Notes under the pieces: generated by a model | The model's input: only the letters and a program-made list of their open reading frames with translations | Told to the model about the DNA's origin: nothing | Database searches by the model: none | Assembly (NCBI GenBank): GCA_046726215.1 | Contig: JBKPAA010000015.1 | Span: forward strand, 61,548 to 125,547 | DNA from: DASQUK01 sp046726215 | GTDB lineage: Bacteria > Actinomycetota > Acidimicrobiia > Acidimicrobiales > VFJN01 | Direction of reading: 5' to 3' | DNA length: 64,000 bases | Shown here: one piece after another, positions 36,165-45,800 of the stretch | Layout: every line of letters starts with the position of its first letter | Numbering within the stretch: the first letter of the stretch is position 1 | Program-made: the position numbers and the translations under genes

Positions 36165-38699
36165 ATGGGCGACGAGCTTCCGGTACTGGGGCCCAGGTCC
36201 AGCCTGGCGCGCCTGCCCGAGACCCTCGTCCGGCGACCCCGGCTCGATTCGCTGCTCGCCGACCGCGCCCGTCGGCAGGTGACGCTGATCTCGGCGCCTC
36301 CCGGGTCGGGCAAGACCACCCTGGTCACCGCGTGGCTCTCATCCCGCCGTCGTCGCGACGTAATGCTCACCGTGGACGCCCGTGACAACGAACGGGATCA
36401 GCTGGCCGGCGTGATCGTCGCCGCCTTGGCCCATCGCGGTGCGATCGCCCCGGAGGAGATCGACGCCACGCTGCCCGCCACCACGCTCCTCGATGCCGCC
36501 TTCGCGCTGCTGGAGGCGCGCTCCGACAAGCGCGTCCTTGTGCTCGACGACCTCCAGGAACTGACCTCGCGCCACGCGCTGCGGACGTTGGCCTATCTCG
36601 TGGAGCGGGCTCCGAACTCCCTCGACCTGGTGCTGTGCAGCCGGGCTGATCCCCCCATCCGGCTCACCCGGCTGCGGCTCGAGGGCCGGCTGGGCGAGAT
36701 CCGCAACGAGAGCCTTGCCTTCGACCTGGCCGAGGCCTCCGCTCTGCTGGCCGCCCACGGGCTGAGCCTCACGCGCTCGCAGGTGCAGGCGCTGTGGCGC
36801 CGTACCGAGGGATGGGTTGCCGGCCTGCGACTGGCCGCATTTGCGCTGCAGGGCGAGGCCGACCCCGCCGAGTTCGTGCAGGGCGCGGCGGGGACCGAGA
36901 CCGCGATCGCCGACTACCTGCTAAAGGAGCTGCTAACCCGCCAGGACGAGGCCATCCAACGGTTCATGTTGCGGACGAGCATCGCGGGCCGGCTGACGAC
37001 CGACCTGGCGCAGGCGCTCACCGACGATCCGGCGGTGTCGAAGCGACTGGTCGCGCTCGAGCGAAACGGCGTGATCCTCGCCGAGCTCGAGGACCGGACG
37101 TGGTACCGCTACCACTCGCTGTTCGCCACGTTGCTCGAGGCGCGGCTGCGACAACAGCACCGGGACCTGGCGGACGAGTTGCACCGTCGCGCCACCGCCT
37201 GGTTCATCGCCAACGACCTGCCCGACGAGGCGGAGGTCCACGCCCGCGCCGCCGGCAACTGGCCGACGGTCGGGCGGCTCGCCGCCGCTCGGTGGGTGGG
37301 GCGGGCGCTCGACGGCACGGAGTCGAACGACGGCCTGCTCGCTGGCGTCCCGGCCCATGCCGTCGCCACCGACGAGAGCCTGGCGATCCTGGCGGCGTCG
37401 GACGCGTGCTCGCGGCGCGACCGCAGCTCGGCCGACTCGCACCGGGCGGCGCTCGGCCGGATGGTCGCCGATCCGCCTCGACCCCACGGGCAAGGCGATT
37501 CGATGCCCGGTGCACCCCCGCTCGCCCGGTCATTGCTCGACATCCGGTATGCCCGGGCCTTCGGTGCCGACGCCCGGGCGCGGGCGGCCATCGGCGCGCT
37601 ACGCGGCGGGGACGGCGGCGGCGATAGCGCGACCGTGCGGCTTGCGGAGCTCAGGGCCATCGGACTCGACCTCGACGAGGGCCGGATCGACCGGGTGCGG
37701 CAACGGGCGGCCGCGCTGGCGGCGGCCGCCGACTCGACCTGGGTCGCCGCGGAAGCCCTCGCGGTGCTGGCGCTGGCCGATGCCATCGAGGGCGAGCTCG
37801 CGGCGGCGGCCCTCCACGGCGAACAGGCCCTCGCCGAGACATCCTCAGCCGGTCGCGCCGCACGTCACATCGCCAGGCTGGCGGCCGCGCTGTGCCATGC
37901 CCAACGCGGTGAGCACCGTCATGCGGTGGATGCGCTGTCCGGCGGGCAGGCGCCCGCGCCCTGCGACCGCGCGGTGCTGGCCATCGACGGTGCCGTGCGG
38001 GCCGCGCTGCGCACCCCGGGTACTCCCTTCATCGCGCTCGAGGGCGACGATGCGGACCACCCGCTCGTGGACCGCGCGCTGGTGGCCCTCGGCGTGTTGG
38101 AAGCCCTAGATTCGAGCGGACGTGTGCGGACGATGGGGGCCCCGCTGGAGGAGGCCGTGCTGTTGGCCCGGCAACGCTGGCGCTCGGGGAACGGCGCCGG
38201 CGTGGTGTCGATCTTGAGCGACCATCCCCGCCGCGGGGCGCGCCGCAGCCACCCGCGCACGCTCATCGAACGAGCCGGGTTGCTGGCCCTGGGGGCGGCC
38301 GACCGCGGCGACGGCGGCGCCACCCTGGCCGCCCTCCGCGACGCACTGGTGGGAACGGAGAAGACGGGCATCTGGGCGCCGCTCCTGGTGCTGGCGCCCG
38401 ACCTCACCGACCTGCTCGAAACCCGGGCGGACGAGCTGGGTCCGCAGCAGGGCCTGGCGCTCGGCCTCGTCGACCGGGCTCGGACGTCGCCGGCGCCCGC
38501 CTACGTGGAGCCGCTCACCGAACGCGAGACCGCCGTCCTTTGCCACTTGCCGACGCTGATGTCGAACCACGAGATCGCCGACGTCATGCACGTGTCCGTG
38601 AACACGGTCAAGACCCACCTCAAGTCCTTGTACCGCAAGCTCGGCGTCGCCAGCCGGCGCGAGGCCGTGCTACAGGGACGCGCGCTGGAGCTGCTCTAG
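36165..38699 (+). CDS. MalT-like LuxR-family regulator
   Basis: An 844-residue STAND regulator: Walker A APPGSGKTT (44-52), Walker B VLVLDDLQE, a long helical sensor region, and a LuxR helix-turn-helix at 784-844 (LTERETAVLC ... VNTVKTHLKSLYRKL). ATG 36165 follows GGAGGGGAG. The ligand is unknown. Its 3' end overlaps the opposing small gene by four bases. Site B before it may be its own binding site. Confidence 0.93.
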   Translation: MGDELPVLGPRSSLARLPETLVRRPRLDSLLADRARRQVTLISAPPGSGKTTLVTAWLSSRRRRDVMLTVDARDNERDQLAGVIVAALAHRGAIAPEEIDATLPATTLLDAAFALLEARSDKRVLVLDDLQELTSRHALRTLAYLVERAPNSLDLVLCSRADPPIRLTRLRLEGRLGEIRNESLAFDLAEASALLAAHGLSLTRSQVQALWRRTEGWVAGLRLAAFALQGEADPAEFVQGAAGTETAIADYLLKELLTRQDEAIQRFMLRTSIAGRLTTDLAQALTDDPAVSKRLVALERNGVILAELEDRTWYRYHSLFATLLEARLRQQHRDLADELHRRATAWFIANDLPDEAEVHARAAGNWPTVGRLAAARWVGRALDGTESNDGLLAGVPAHAVATDESLAILAASDACSRRDRSSADSHRAALGRMVADPPRPHGQGDSMPGAPPLARSLLDIRYARAFGADARARAAIGALRGGDGGGDSATVRLAELRAIGLDLDEGRIDRVRQRAAALAAAADSTWVAAEALAVLALADAIEGELAAAALHGEQALAETSSAGRAARHIARLAAALCHAQRGEHRHAVDALSGGQAPAPCDRAVLAIDGAVRAALRTPGTPFIALEGDDADHPLVDRALVALGVLEALDSSGRVRTMGAPLEEAVLLARQRWRSGNGAGVVSILSDHPRRGARRSHPRTLIERAGLLALGAADRGDGGATLAALRDALVGTEKTGIWAPLLVLAPDLTDLLETRADELGPQQGLALGLVDRARTSPAPAYVEPLTERETAVLCHLPTLMSNHEIADVMHVSVNTVKTHLKSLYRKLGVASRREAVLQGRALELL

Positions 38700-38935
38700 C
38701 CCGTGTCGGATCGGGTGCGAGACGCAATGTCCGGCAGCCGGCGGACCTCGACCAGCTCGAGCCCCAGCGCCTCGATGCGCCGGATCAGGCCGTGCAGCGC
38801 GGCCTGGTCCTCGACGGGGCCGGCGAGGATCGTCTCCACCGGCTCGACGCTGGCGGCGAGCGACAGCTCCTTGAACTCGTTGACGAGCGTGCTGCTCAGT
38901 CGCCCCCGGATCCGCAACTCGTAGTCGAAGCCCAT
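38696..38935 (-). CDS. Conserved small protein, ACT-like, 79 aa
   Basis: A 79-residue protein (MGFDYELRIRGRLSSTL ... EPVETILAGPVEDQ ... LIRRIEALGLELVEVRR) with an alternating beta-alpha-beta pattern suggesting a small ferredoxin-like or ACT-like fold. Not assigned to a function. ATG 38935 overlaps the start of the divergent flippase gene (shared CATG); GTG 38959 is another start. It converges on the MalT-like gene. Confidence 0.72.
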   Translation of the reverse strand: MGFDYELRIRGRLSSTLVNEFKELSLAASVEPVETILAGPVEDQAALHGLIRRIEALGLELVEVRRLPDIASRTRSDTG

Positions 38936-41411
38936 GTCGTCGCCAACTTCCGAAGACACTCGTAGCGATGATGAGCGTCGACCATCGTCGGCGGCCGGGG
39001 ATCACCCGCAAAGGGTGACGGGCACGGTCATCCCTCCACCCCAGGACAAGCGGGCTACGGCACCCACCGCCCCCCTGTTCTTCGCCGGCGACGGCCACGA
39101 GCCCCGTCGCCGGCGGGTCGCCGATGCCGTCCTCCTGGGGTGTGCGGGCGCGGCCCTGGTGCTGGCGGCGCTGGCGGCGAGGGGGGCCGAGGGCGACGAG
39201 CCGGAGCTCGCGGGCGCGCTGAACCGCCTCCTAGGCTGGCTCGAGCCGCTGTGGACCACCTGCTACGGCGCCGCCAGCGCGCTCTGCCTCGCCCTGCTGG
39301 TGGCGGCGTTGGCGGTGCGTCGTCTCGAGCTGGCGCGGGACATCGTGTTCACGGGCGGCGTGGTCATCGGCGCCACCGAGCTGCTGGCCCATGCCGTCGA
39401 CGACGTGTCGCCGAGCCTGGGCGACATGCTCTGGCGCGTGGGCGACCCGGCCTATCCGGCGGCGCGGCTGGCGCTCGTCAGCTCGGTGGCGTTGGTGGCG
39501 GCGCCGGAGTTGACGAGGCCCGTGCGGCGTGGTGCAGGGACGCTCGTCGGGCTGACGGCCATCGCCTCGCTGGTGCTCCAGGCCGCGTATCCGTCGCACG
39601 TGCTAGGTGGGCTGGCCCTAGGGCTGGGGGCGGGGGCGCTGGTGCGGCTGTGCTTCGGGTCGTCCGCGGGCTTCCCCAGCATCCAGCGCGTGCGTTCCGC
39701 GTTGGCCGACCTGGGGGTCGAGGCCACCGGGCTGCGCTATGCGGCGCGGCCGGACCTCAGTGCCGCCCGCTACGTGGGCGAGGCGGGGGGGCAGCCACTG
39801 GGGATCCTCGTCTATGGCCGGGACGCGCGCGACGCGCAACTGGTGGCGCGGTTCTGGCGCCAGCTCTGGTACCGCGATCCCGGGCCGCAGGCCTCGCTGA
39901 CGCGCCGGGAGCAGGTCGAGCACGAGGCGCTGATGCTCGTGCTCGCCAGCCGGGCCGGCATTCCCGTGACCGAGGTGGTCGCTGCCGGCACTGCGTCGAC
40001 CGGCGACGCCGTCCTAGTCACCATCGAGCCGTCCGCCCGCCGCGTGGCGGATCTCCCGGCGGAGCTGGTGGGCGACGACCTGCTGGCGACGGTATGGGGT
40101 GTGGCGTCCCAGCTTCGTTCCGCCGATCTGGGCCACGGTCGGCTCAACACAGGGTCGCTGCTCATTGCGGACGGCCAGGTCGTGGTGACCAACATGGCCG
40201 CCGCCCGTCGGGGCCCGCCCGGCAGCATCGTGCTGTCCACGGATCTCGCCGAACTGTTGGTGTCGTGCTCGCTGTTGGTGGGCGACGAGCGTGCGATTCG
40301 CTCGGGGCGCGCCGCCGTCGGCGACGAGGCGCTGCGCGACGCCCTCCCGTTCGTCCAGCAAGCGGCGCTGAGCCCCGGGCTGCGGGACGCGGCCCGTGCC
40401 GCCGGTGCCGACGTGGACCGGCTACGCAAGCGAGCTGCGGATGCGGTGGGCGGCGACGTGCAGGAGGTGGCGCAGCTCCGGCGGATCCGGCTACGCGACG
40501 TCCTGTTGATGCTGCTCACGGTCGTCGCCGCGACCACGCTGCTGAGCCAGCTGGCGGACATCGGACTCGACACGATCGTCCAGGAGCTCGCCGGCGCCAG
40601 CCTCGGCTGGGTGCTCTTCGGCCTCGCGCTGGCGCAGCTGACCCTGGTGTGTGACGCCACCGCCACCATTGCGGCCGTGGGCATGCCGCTCCCGCTGGGC
40701 CCGACCACCGTTCTGCAGTCCGCGATCAAGTTCATCAACCTGTCGGTCCCTAGCTCCGCAGGGAAGTTCGCCCTGACGGTGCGCTACCTGCAGCGCCAGG
40801 GGGTGGCCTCGTCGCTGGCGGTCACGCAGGGCGCCGTCGACGGTCTCGCCGGCTTCATTGTGCAGGCGGCCGTGCTGGTCGTCGTCATCCCCATGATCGA
40901 CATCGACGTGGACCTGGAATCTTTCGACGCATCCGCGCTGGTGTGGGTCGGCATCGCTCTGCTCGCGGCGGCTGTGGTGGGACTGGTGATAGCGGCCCTC
41001 GTGCGGTCGCTGAGGGCGCGGCTGGCACCGCATGCGCACGCCGCCCTGCGCAACGTCCGCGAGCTCCTCTCGTCGCCGCCACGCCTCCTGAAGCTCGTGC
41101 TCGCCAACCTGAGTGCGCAGATCCTGTACGCGTTGGTGCTGGGGAGCGCCCTGCGGGCCCTGTCCGCCGACGCCTACCTCGCCGAGCTGCTGTTCGTCAA
41201 CACGGCCGTGACCCTGTTCTCCGGGCTGGTTCCCGTGCCCGGCGGCATCGGGGTGGCGGAGGCGGGGCTGACGGCGGGGCTGGTCGCCGTCGGGATCCCG
41301 GAGCAGACCGCGCTGGCGGCGGCGCTGATCCATCGCCTGCTGACGTACTACCTCCCGCCGGTCTGGGGCTTCGTCGCCATGCGCTGGCTGGGGCGGCACG
41401 CGTTCATCTGA
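38934..41411 (+). CDS. Flippase-like YbhN-family protein with pseudokinase and PAP2-like part
   Basis: An 825-residue membrane protein in three parts. Residues about 60-240 form several helices ending in YPSHVLGGLALG, which resembles the last motif of PAP2 phosphatases. Residues about 255-500 resemble an ABC1/RIO kinase, but the catalytic loop reads HGRLNTGSLL (Arg for the catalytic Asp) and the metal motif is NMAAA, so it should be inactive. The last 300 residues are a YbhN/lysylphosphatidylglycerol-synthase-type membrane domain (FINLSVPSSAGKFALTVRYLQRQG; VPVPGGIGVAEAGLTAGL). Lipid translocation is the family idea; the role here is unproven. GTG 39014 is an alternative start. Confidence 0.85.
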   Translation: MSSPTSEDTRSDDERRPSSAAGDHPQRVTGTVIPPPQDKRATAPTAPLFFAGDGHEPRRRRVADAVLLGCAGAALVLAALAARGAEGDEPELAGALNRLLGWLEPLWTTCYGAASALCLALLVAALAVRRLELARDIVFTGGVVIGATELLAHAVDDVSPSLGDMLWRVGDPAYPAARLALVSSVALVAAPELTRPVRRGAGTLVGLTAIASLVLQAAYPSHVLGGLALGLGAGALVRLCFGSSAGFPSIQRVRSALADLGVEATGLRYAARPDLSAARYVGEAGGQPLGILVYGRDARDAQLVARFWRQLWYRDPGPQASLTRREQVEHEALMLVLASRAGIPVTEVVAAGTASTGDAVLVTIEPSARRVADLPAELVGDDLLATVWGVASQLRSADLGHGRLNTGSLLIADGQVVVTNMAAARRGPPGSIVLSTDLAELLVSCSLLVGDERAIRSGRAAVGDEALRDALPFVQQAALSPGLRDAARAAGADVDRLRKRAADAVGGDVQEVAQLRRIRLRDVLLMLLTVVAATTLLSQLADIGLDTIVQELAGASLGWVLFGLALAQLTLVCDATATIAAVGMPLPLGPTTVLQSAIKFINLSVPSSAGKFALTVRYLQRQGVASSLAVTQGAVDGLAGFIVQAAVLVVVIPMIDIDVDLESFDASALVWVGIALLAAAVVGLVIAALVRSLRARLAPHAHAALRNVRELLSSPPRLLKLVLANLSAQILYALVLGSALRALSADAYLAELLFVNTAVTLFSGLVPVPGGIGVAEAGLTAGLVAVGIPEQTALAAALIHRLLTYYLPPVWGFVAMRWLGRHAFI

Positions 41412-41424
41412 CCGGCGGCACCCG

Positions 41425-42006
41425 TCAGTCGAACTTGGTCTTGCCCTGGGTCTTCATGGCCTTCTTCCACGACCGCACCCGCTGCAGCGACTCCGCGGAG
41501 TCGATGTCGGCCACCGAGCGGGGCTGGTCGTCGGAGAACGGGGCGGTCGCCTCCTCCCAGCCCGGCGGCCGGACGCCGAAGCGCTTCGCCAGCAGCGCAG
41601 TGAAGATCCTCGCCTTGTCGGCACCGAAGCCCGGCAATGCCCTGACCCGCCGCAGCAGCTCGGCGCCGCTGTCCACGCCGGTCCACACCGCGGCGGCATC
41701 GCCGCCATAGTGATCGACCAGGAACTGGCACAGGGCCTGCGTGCGTTTGGCCATCGAGCCCGGGTACCGGTGGAGGGCCGGCGGACCCTTGAACATCCCC
41801 TCGAGCTCGGCGGGGCCGAGGGCGGCGATCTCCGCGGCGTCCAGCCTCCCGCCCAGCTTGTCGCGCAGCCGCAGTGGCCCGCTGAACGCCCACTCCATCG
41901 GCACCTGCTGGTCCAGGAGCATGCCGATCGTCAACGCCAGCGGATCGTCGGCCAGCAGCTTGTCGGCCTCGGGATCACCGGTCACCGGGAGCGTCGGCTC
42001 GGTCAT
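41425..42006 (-). CDS. HhH-GPD base-excision DNA repair protein
   Basis: A 193-residue HhH-GPD glycosylase-like protein common in actinobacteria. It begins near LTIGMLLDQQVPMEWAF, and the helix-hairpin-helix is LPGFGADKARIFTALLAKRFG. No Fe-S cysteines follow, unlike Nth. It probably binds damaged DNA; the base specificity is unknown. ATG 42006 lies alone after a 217-bp gap with no other gene. Confidence 0.88.
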   Translation of the reverse strand: MTEPTLPVTGDPEADKLLADDPLALTIGMLLDQQVPMEWAFSGPLRLRDKLGGRLDAAEIAALGPAELEGMFKGPPALHRYPGSMAKRTQALCQFLVDHYGGDAAAVWTGVDSGAELLRRVRALPGFGADKARIFTALLAKRFGVRPPGWEEATAPFSDDQPRSVADIDSAESLQRVRSWKKAMKTQGKTKFD

Positions 42007-42223
42007 GCCCGAACGCTAGCCACTGGCACCGGTCAGGCGCGCGGCCGGCGAGCAGCTGGAGCGGCGGACATGCAGAACGTCGCAGACCTGGTGGCGATCA
42101 TCCCGGCGGGAGCGGGGGGAGCTGGCGCCCGGGCCGCCCGATCACTCCCGCCGGGGAACCCTCGACTGGTTTCGGACGGATGATGCCGGAGCCGGGGCCC
42201 TCCGGCGTCACCCGACGACCGAT

Positions 42224-44500
42224 TCACCCAGGTGATCTGCGAGAGGCCTCCCACAGGAGCCCGCGCTCGCGGGCGCTCTCGACGGCGTCGATGCGCGACG
42301 AGACCCCCAGCTTGCGGTAGATCGACCGGATGTGTGAATGCACCGTGTTGTACGACACGAACAATCGGCGCCCGATCTCCCGCTGCGAGAGGCGGGTCGG
42401 CAGCAGGCGCAGGATCTCGATCTCGCGTTTGGTCAGTTCCATGCCCTCGGCGAGCGCGCGCGCCCCGGCGGCGAGCCTCCGGCGGGCTTCCCCCCACCGA
42501 TCGGCCAGGATGCCGGGATCCGCACACTCGTCGATGAGGTCCTTCGCCTCGGCCAGGGCCCGCCGTTCGTCGTCGAGGGCTCCCCGCGCGCCGAGCGCGG
42601 CGGCCCAGGCGAGCAACGCCTGGATCACGAGCAGCGGCTCTGACACCGACCGCATGCGGCCGATCCCCAGACCGAGCAGCCGCTCACCCTCGTCGGGGTC
42701 GCGGCCCCGGGCCAGCACCGCGCCCAACGTCGCCCCGACCCAGGCGCCCGTGGCAGTGTCGGCCAGGCCCTGCGATTCGACCATGCCGAGCGCCCGGCGG
42801 GCCCATCGTTCGGCCGAGGCGTGGTCGCCGGCCTCGAGCTCGATCGATGCGAGCAGGCAGTCGGCCCCGATGGCGTTGAGCCATTGCTCGGTGCGGGGGG
42901 CGAGCGCGGCACCGCGCTGGAGCAGGGGGCGCGCCTCGTCGGGGCAGCCAGCGAGCGCCAACGCCCAACCGAGCTGCACGTGGACGGTCACGCGCCACAT
43001 GGAGTCGCTCTGACCCTCCAGCTCGAAGGCGCGCCGCGCCGCGGCCAGCATCTCGCCGACGTCACCCCACGGGAACCCGGCGCGCAACAGTGCGGCGCTC
43101 GCCTCGATCGAGCTGGCACCGTCGGGCAGCGGGCCCTCGTGGCCGGCGTCGACGGCGTTCTGGAGCGCAACGAGGGCGTCGTCGCGCCGTCGCTGGAAGC
43201 TCGCCACCCAGGCCTCGACGACCGACAGGCGCGCGTCGCCCACGACCCTGCGGCGGGGGAAGGCCCCCAACCACGCAGCCACCGTGGCGTGGCCGCCCCA
43301 CTCGATTGTCGACAGGTAGTTCTCGGCGACGAGGCGAGCCGCCGTCTCGACCTCGCCCGCCTGGACCGCATGGCGGATCGCGTCGCCGACGTGCCCGGCC
43401 TCGGCGAGCCAGGCGAATGCGCGGCGGTGGAGCTCGATGCGCACATTGCCGGGTCGCCGGCGGAGCTCGGCGCGCAGCAGCTCGGCGAACAGGTGGTGAT
43501 ACCGGTACCACTCCCGACGATCGTCGAGAGCCGTCATGAACAGGTTGGCGCGCTCGAGCCTGACCAGCATGTCGGCGGAGTCGCTGCGACCGGTGGTGGC
43601 GTCGCAGAGTGGGCCGCACATCCGCTCGAGGATCGACGTCTCGACCAGGAAGTCGCGTACCGGCGGCGCCAGCGCATCGAGGGAGACCTCCGTCAGGTAG
43701 TCGCTGACATGGCGCGTGGTTCCGCCGAAGCCGGCCACGGCACGCTCGCGGTCGGCCTCGTCGCGCAGCGAGAGGTAGGCGAGGTAGAGCCCGGCGGGCC
43801 ATCCCTCGGCGCGCTCGTGCAGGGCGGCGGCGGCCCGCGGTGACAGGCCCAGGCCAAGGGCGTCGTTGAGGAACCGCTCGGCCTCGGACGGCGTGAAGGC
43901 GAGGTCGGCCTCGCGCAGTTCGAGCAGTTCGCCGCGTGCCCGCAGCGTCCCGAGGGGGAACGGCGGATCGACGCGGCTGGAGACGACGATGCGAACGTTG
44001 GCCGGTTCCCGGGTGAGGAACAGCTCCACCGATCGGTGGCACGCCGAGCTGGCGATCGCGTGGTAGTCGTCGAGCACCAGGACGACTTCGCCCTCCAGCG
44101 ACGCGAGCTCGTTGAGCAGCCGGGGCACGATGGCGTCGACGAAGTCCTGCTCCGTCAGCAGGCCCGTCGGCCGCGTCAGCGGGACCGCCGGCTCGACGGC
44201 CTCCAGTGCGGCGACGACGTAGTTCCAGAAGAGCACGGGATCGTTGTCGGCGGCATCGAGCGAGACCCACGCCAGCGGCAGCTCGGTCGCTTGCCGCCAC
44301 TGTCCGAGCAGCGTGGACTTCCCGAATCCCGGCGGCGCCACCACCAGGACCGGTCCGTGATGCGACTCGAGTCGCCGCAGGAGCGCCGTCCGCTCGATCG
44401 TGCTCGACCGCGACCGCGGTCCCCCGAGCTTGGTGCCGAGGAGCAACGGAGCCGCGGGTTCCCGCGGTCGTCCGCGGCGGTGCGTGGGTCCCCCTGCCAC
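42224..44500 (-). CDS. Second MalT-like LuxR-family regulator
   Basis: A 758-residue STAND regulator, same plan as 36165-38699 but clearly different in sequence: Walker A APPGFGKST (55-63), VLVLDDYHA, helical sensor repeats, and a LuxR helix-turn-helix at about 689-758 (LTKREIEILR ... YNTVHSHIRSIYRKL). The start is GTG 44500. It is preceded by a 112-bp gap and the small DUF7144-like gene in the same direction. The signal is unknown. Confidence 0.92.
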   Translation of the reverse strand: MAGGPTHRRGRPREPAAPLLLGTKLGGPRSRSSTIERTALLRRLESHHGPVLVVAPPGFGKSTLLGQWRQATELPLAWVSLDAADNDPVLFWNYVVAALEAVEPAVPLTRPTGLLTEQDFVDAIVPRLLNELASLEGEVVLVLDDYHAIASSACHRSVELFLTREPANVRIVVSSRVDPPFPLGTLRARGELLELREADLAFTPSEAERFLNDALGLGLSPRAAAALHERAEGWPAGLYLAYLSLRDEADRERAVAGFGGTTRHVSDYLTEVSLDALAPPVRDFLVETSILERMCGPLCDATTGRSDSADMLVRLERANLFMTALDDRREWYRYHHLFAELLRAELRRRPGNVRIELHRRAFAWLAEAGHVGDAIRHAVQAGEVETAARLVAENYLSTIEWGGHATVAAWLGAFPRRRVVGDARLSVVEAWVASFQRRRDDALVALQNAVDAGHEGPLPDGASSIEASAALLRAGFPWGDVGEMLAAARRAFELEGQSDSMWRVTVHVQLGWALALAGCPDEARPLLQRGAALAPRTEQWLNAIGADCLLASIELEAGDHASAERWARRALGMVESQGLADTATGAWVGATLGAVLARGRDPDEGERLLGLGIGRMRSVSEPLLVIQALLAWAAALGARGALDDERRALAEAKDLIDECADPGILADRWGEARRRLAAGARALAEGMELTKREIEILRLLPTRLSQREIGRRLFVSYNTVHSHIRSIYRKLGVSSRIDAVESARERGLLWEASRRSPG

Positions 44501-44612
44501 TCCGCCAAGTCTGCCACCAACGCGCTAGTCATGGTGGACCTACTGCTGCCCGGCGTCCGCCGCCCCACTCGCGGCCCCACCGGCCCCGCCGAACGCCGCG
44601 ACCAGGGCAGGC

Positions 44613-45002
44613 TCAGCCGTAATCGAACTCGTCGGACGCCTCCAGCAGGGCCCAGATCACAACCAGGTCGATGGCCAACACGACCAAGGCCCAGATGGGG
44701 GCGACGAAGATCATGAACACCGCCAGCGACGCGCTGACCGCCGCCCAGAGGACACCGAGGATCTGGCCCATCGGGTGGCGGACGAAAATCAGATAGGCGG
44801 TGATGAGCTGCACGACGCCGATGATCAGCCAGAACCAGCCCCAGGCCGTGATGTTGACGCCGAACAGGACCTCGTTGAGCGCCTCGGTCTGGTCATCCTT
44901 GGCAACGGCGGCGATGCCGCTCAGGATGTTCCAGATGGCCACGATCGCGGCGACGACACCTGCGAACGTCACCCAGCCACTGCGGAACCGCATGGTTTCC
45001 AC
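44613..45002 (-). CDS. DUF7144-like four-helix membrane protein
   Basis: A 129-residue integral membrane protein with four helices (WVTFAGVVAAIVAIWNILSG; AWGWFWLIIGVVQLITAYLIF; LGVLWAAVSASLAVFMIF; WALVVLAIDLVVIWALL). The GWVTFAG opening and short loops fit the DUF7144 family. GTG 45002 is five bases after GGAGG; ATG 44993 is the alternative. Motif site C lies about 45 bases upstream, so it may be a target of a MalT-like regulator. Confidence 0.8.
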   Translation of the reverse strand: METMRFRSGWVTFAGVVAAIVAIWNILSGIAAVAKDDQTEALNEVLFGVNITAWGWFWLIIGVVQLITAYLIFVRHPMGQILGVLWAAVSASLAVFMIFVAPIWALVVLAIDLVVIWALLEASDEFDYG

Positions 45003-45046
45003 AAGCACCTCCAGGAGTCATGTACCGACGCACCGTGCAGCCTGCG

Positions 45047-45076
45047 GTCGTCGTTTGCCTCACCCCGGTCGGGTGA
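45047..45076. promoter_or_regulatory. Shared intergenic motif, site C
   Basis: GTCGTCGTTT as in site A, continuing with GCCTCACCCCG as in site B (reverse complement), then GGGTGA. It sits in the 369-bp gap (45003-45371) between the DUF7144-like gene and the RNHCP gene. The rest of the gap holds a small stem (GCACCGC ... GCGGTGC) and no gene. Confidence 0.45.
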
Positions 45077-45371
45077 CGGCGCACGGTGAGATTTCTCGGC
45101 AACCCCGCTCGCCGGAATTCGGTTGCGCAGCACCCGTCGTCGCGGCTGACCTGCGTATCGCACCGCTGCGGTGGCGGTGCCACTGCGACCGGACGGGAAG
45201 GTGGTGACGGATGCGCAGGCCCACGAGCGCCCGGCGCCGCGCGCCCGGTGTGACCGTCCGGCCCTCGTCCCGGTTCCGTTGAACCCGGCGGTCGAGCCGA
45301 GCCCCTGAGACGACACACCCGGCGGACGCGACGCGGTCCCACTCGTCCCTGTTGTCCTCGGAGGTCGTCCC

Positions 45372-45740
45372 TTGTCGCGCGATCAGCGCAACCCCCGCCG
45401 TCGGCGGCTCAGGTCGTTCCGGTGCCGCAACTGTCGGCTCGACGTGCCCATCGACGCCCCGGGCACTGCCCACCGCAACCACTGTCCCAATTGCCTGTGG
45501 AGTCGTCACGTCGACGACGCGCCGGGCGACCGCGCCGCGCTGTGCGGCTCGTCGATGGAGCCGATCGCCATCTGCGTGCGGGGAGCCGGCGAGTGGGTGC
45601 TGGTCCACCGCTGCCTCGGCTGCGACACCTTGCACCTCAACCGCGTGGCGGGTGACGACAACCCGCTGCTGCTGGTACGCATCGCCGTCGGCCCGCTGGC
45701 GCAGCCCCCGTTCCCCCTCGACGTCCTCGGTCGCCTCTGA
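45372..45740 (+). CDS. RNHCP domain protein
   Basis: A 122-residue actinobacterial RNHCP protein. The name-giving RNHCPNCL stretch is at about residues 35-42, preceded by FRCRNC and followed by HVDDAPGDR, CGSSMEPI and HRCLGCDTLH. The paired cysteines suggest one or two zinc sites. A TTG start (45372) is supported by GGAGGT seven bases upstream. Function unknown. Confidence 0.9.
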   Translation: MSRDQRNPRRRRLRSFRCRNCRLDVPIDAPGTAHRNHCPNCLWSRHVDDAPGDRAALCGSSMEPIAICVRGAGEWVLVHRCLGCDTLHLNRVAGDDNPLLLVRIAVGPLAQPPFPLDVLGRL

Positions 45741-45764
45741 TGCGGCCGCGGCCCCACCCTCGCC

Positions 45765-45794
45765 TTGACAATGGTTGTCTCAATGCGAAACTAT
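45765..45794 (+). promoter_or_regulatory. Promoter and operator of the arsR-type gene
   Basis: TTGACA (45765-45770), 18 bases, AACTAT (45789-45794), then six bases to the ATG: a leaderless promoter. The imperfect palindrome TTGACAATGGTTGTCTCAA (45765-45783) covers the -35 and is a likely autoregulatory site for the ArsR-type repressor. Confidence 0.6.
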
Positions 45795-45800
45795 TGCGTC

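Noticed and set aside
35433..45076. GTTT ... GGGTGA as stress-sigma promoters
   Set aside because: Spacing differs (9 and 14 bases) and the orientation at 45053 points away from the near gene, so a regulator site is more likely.
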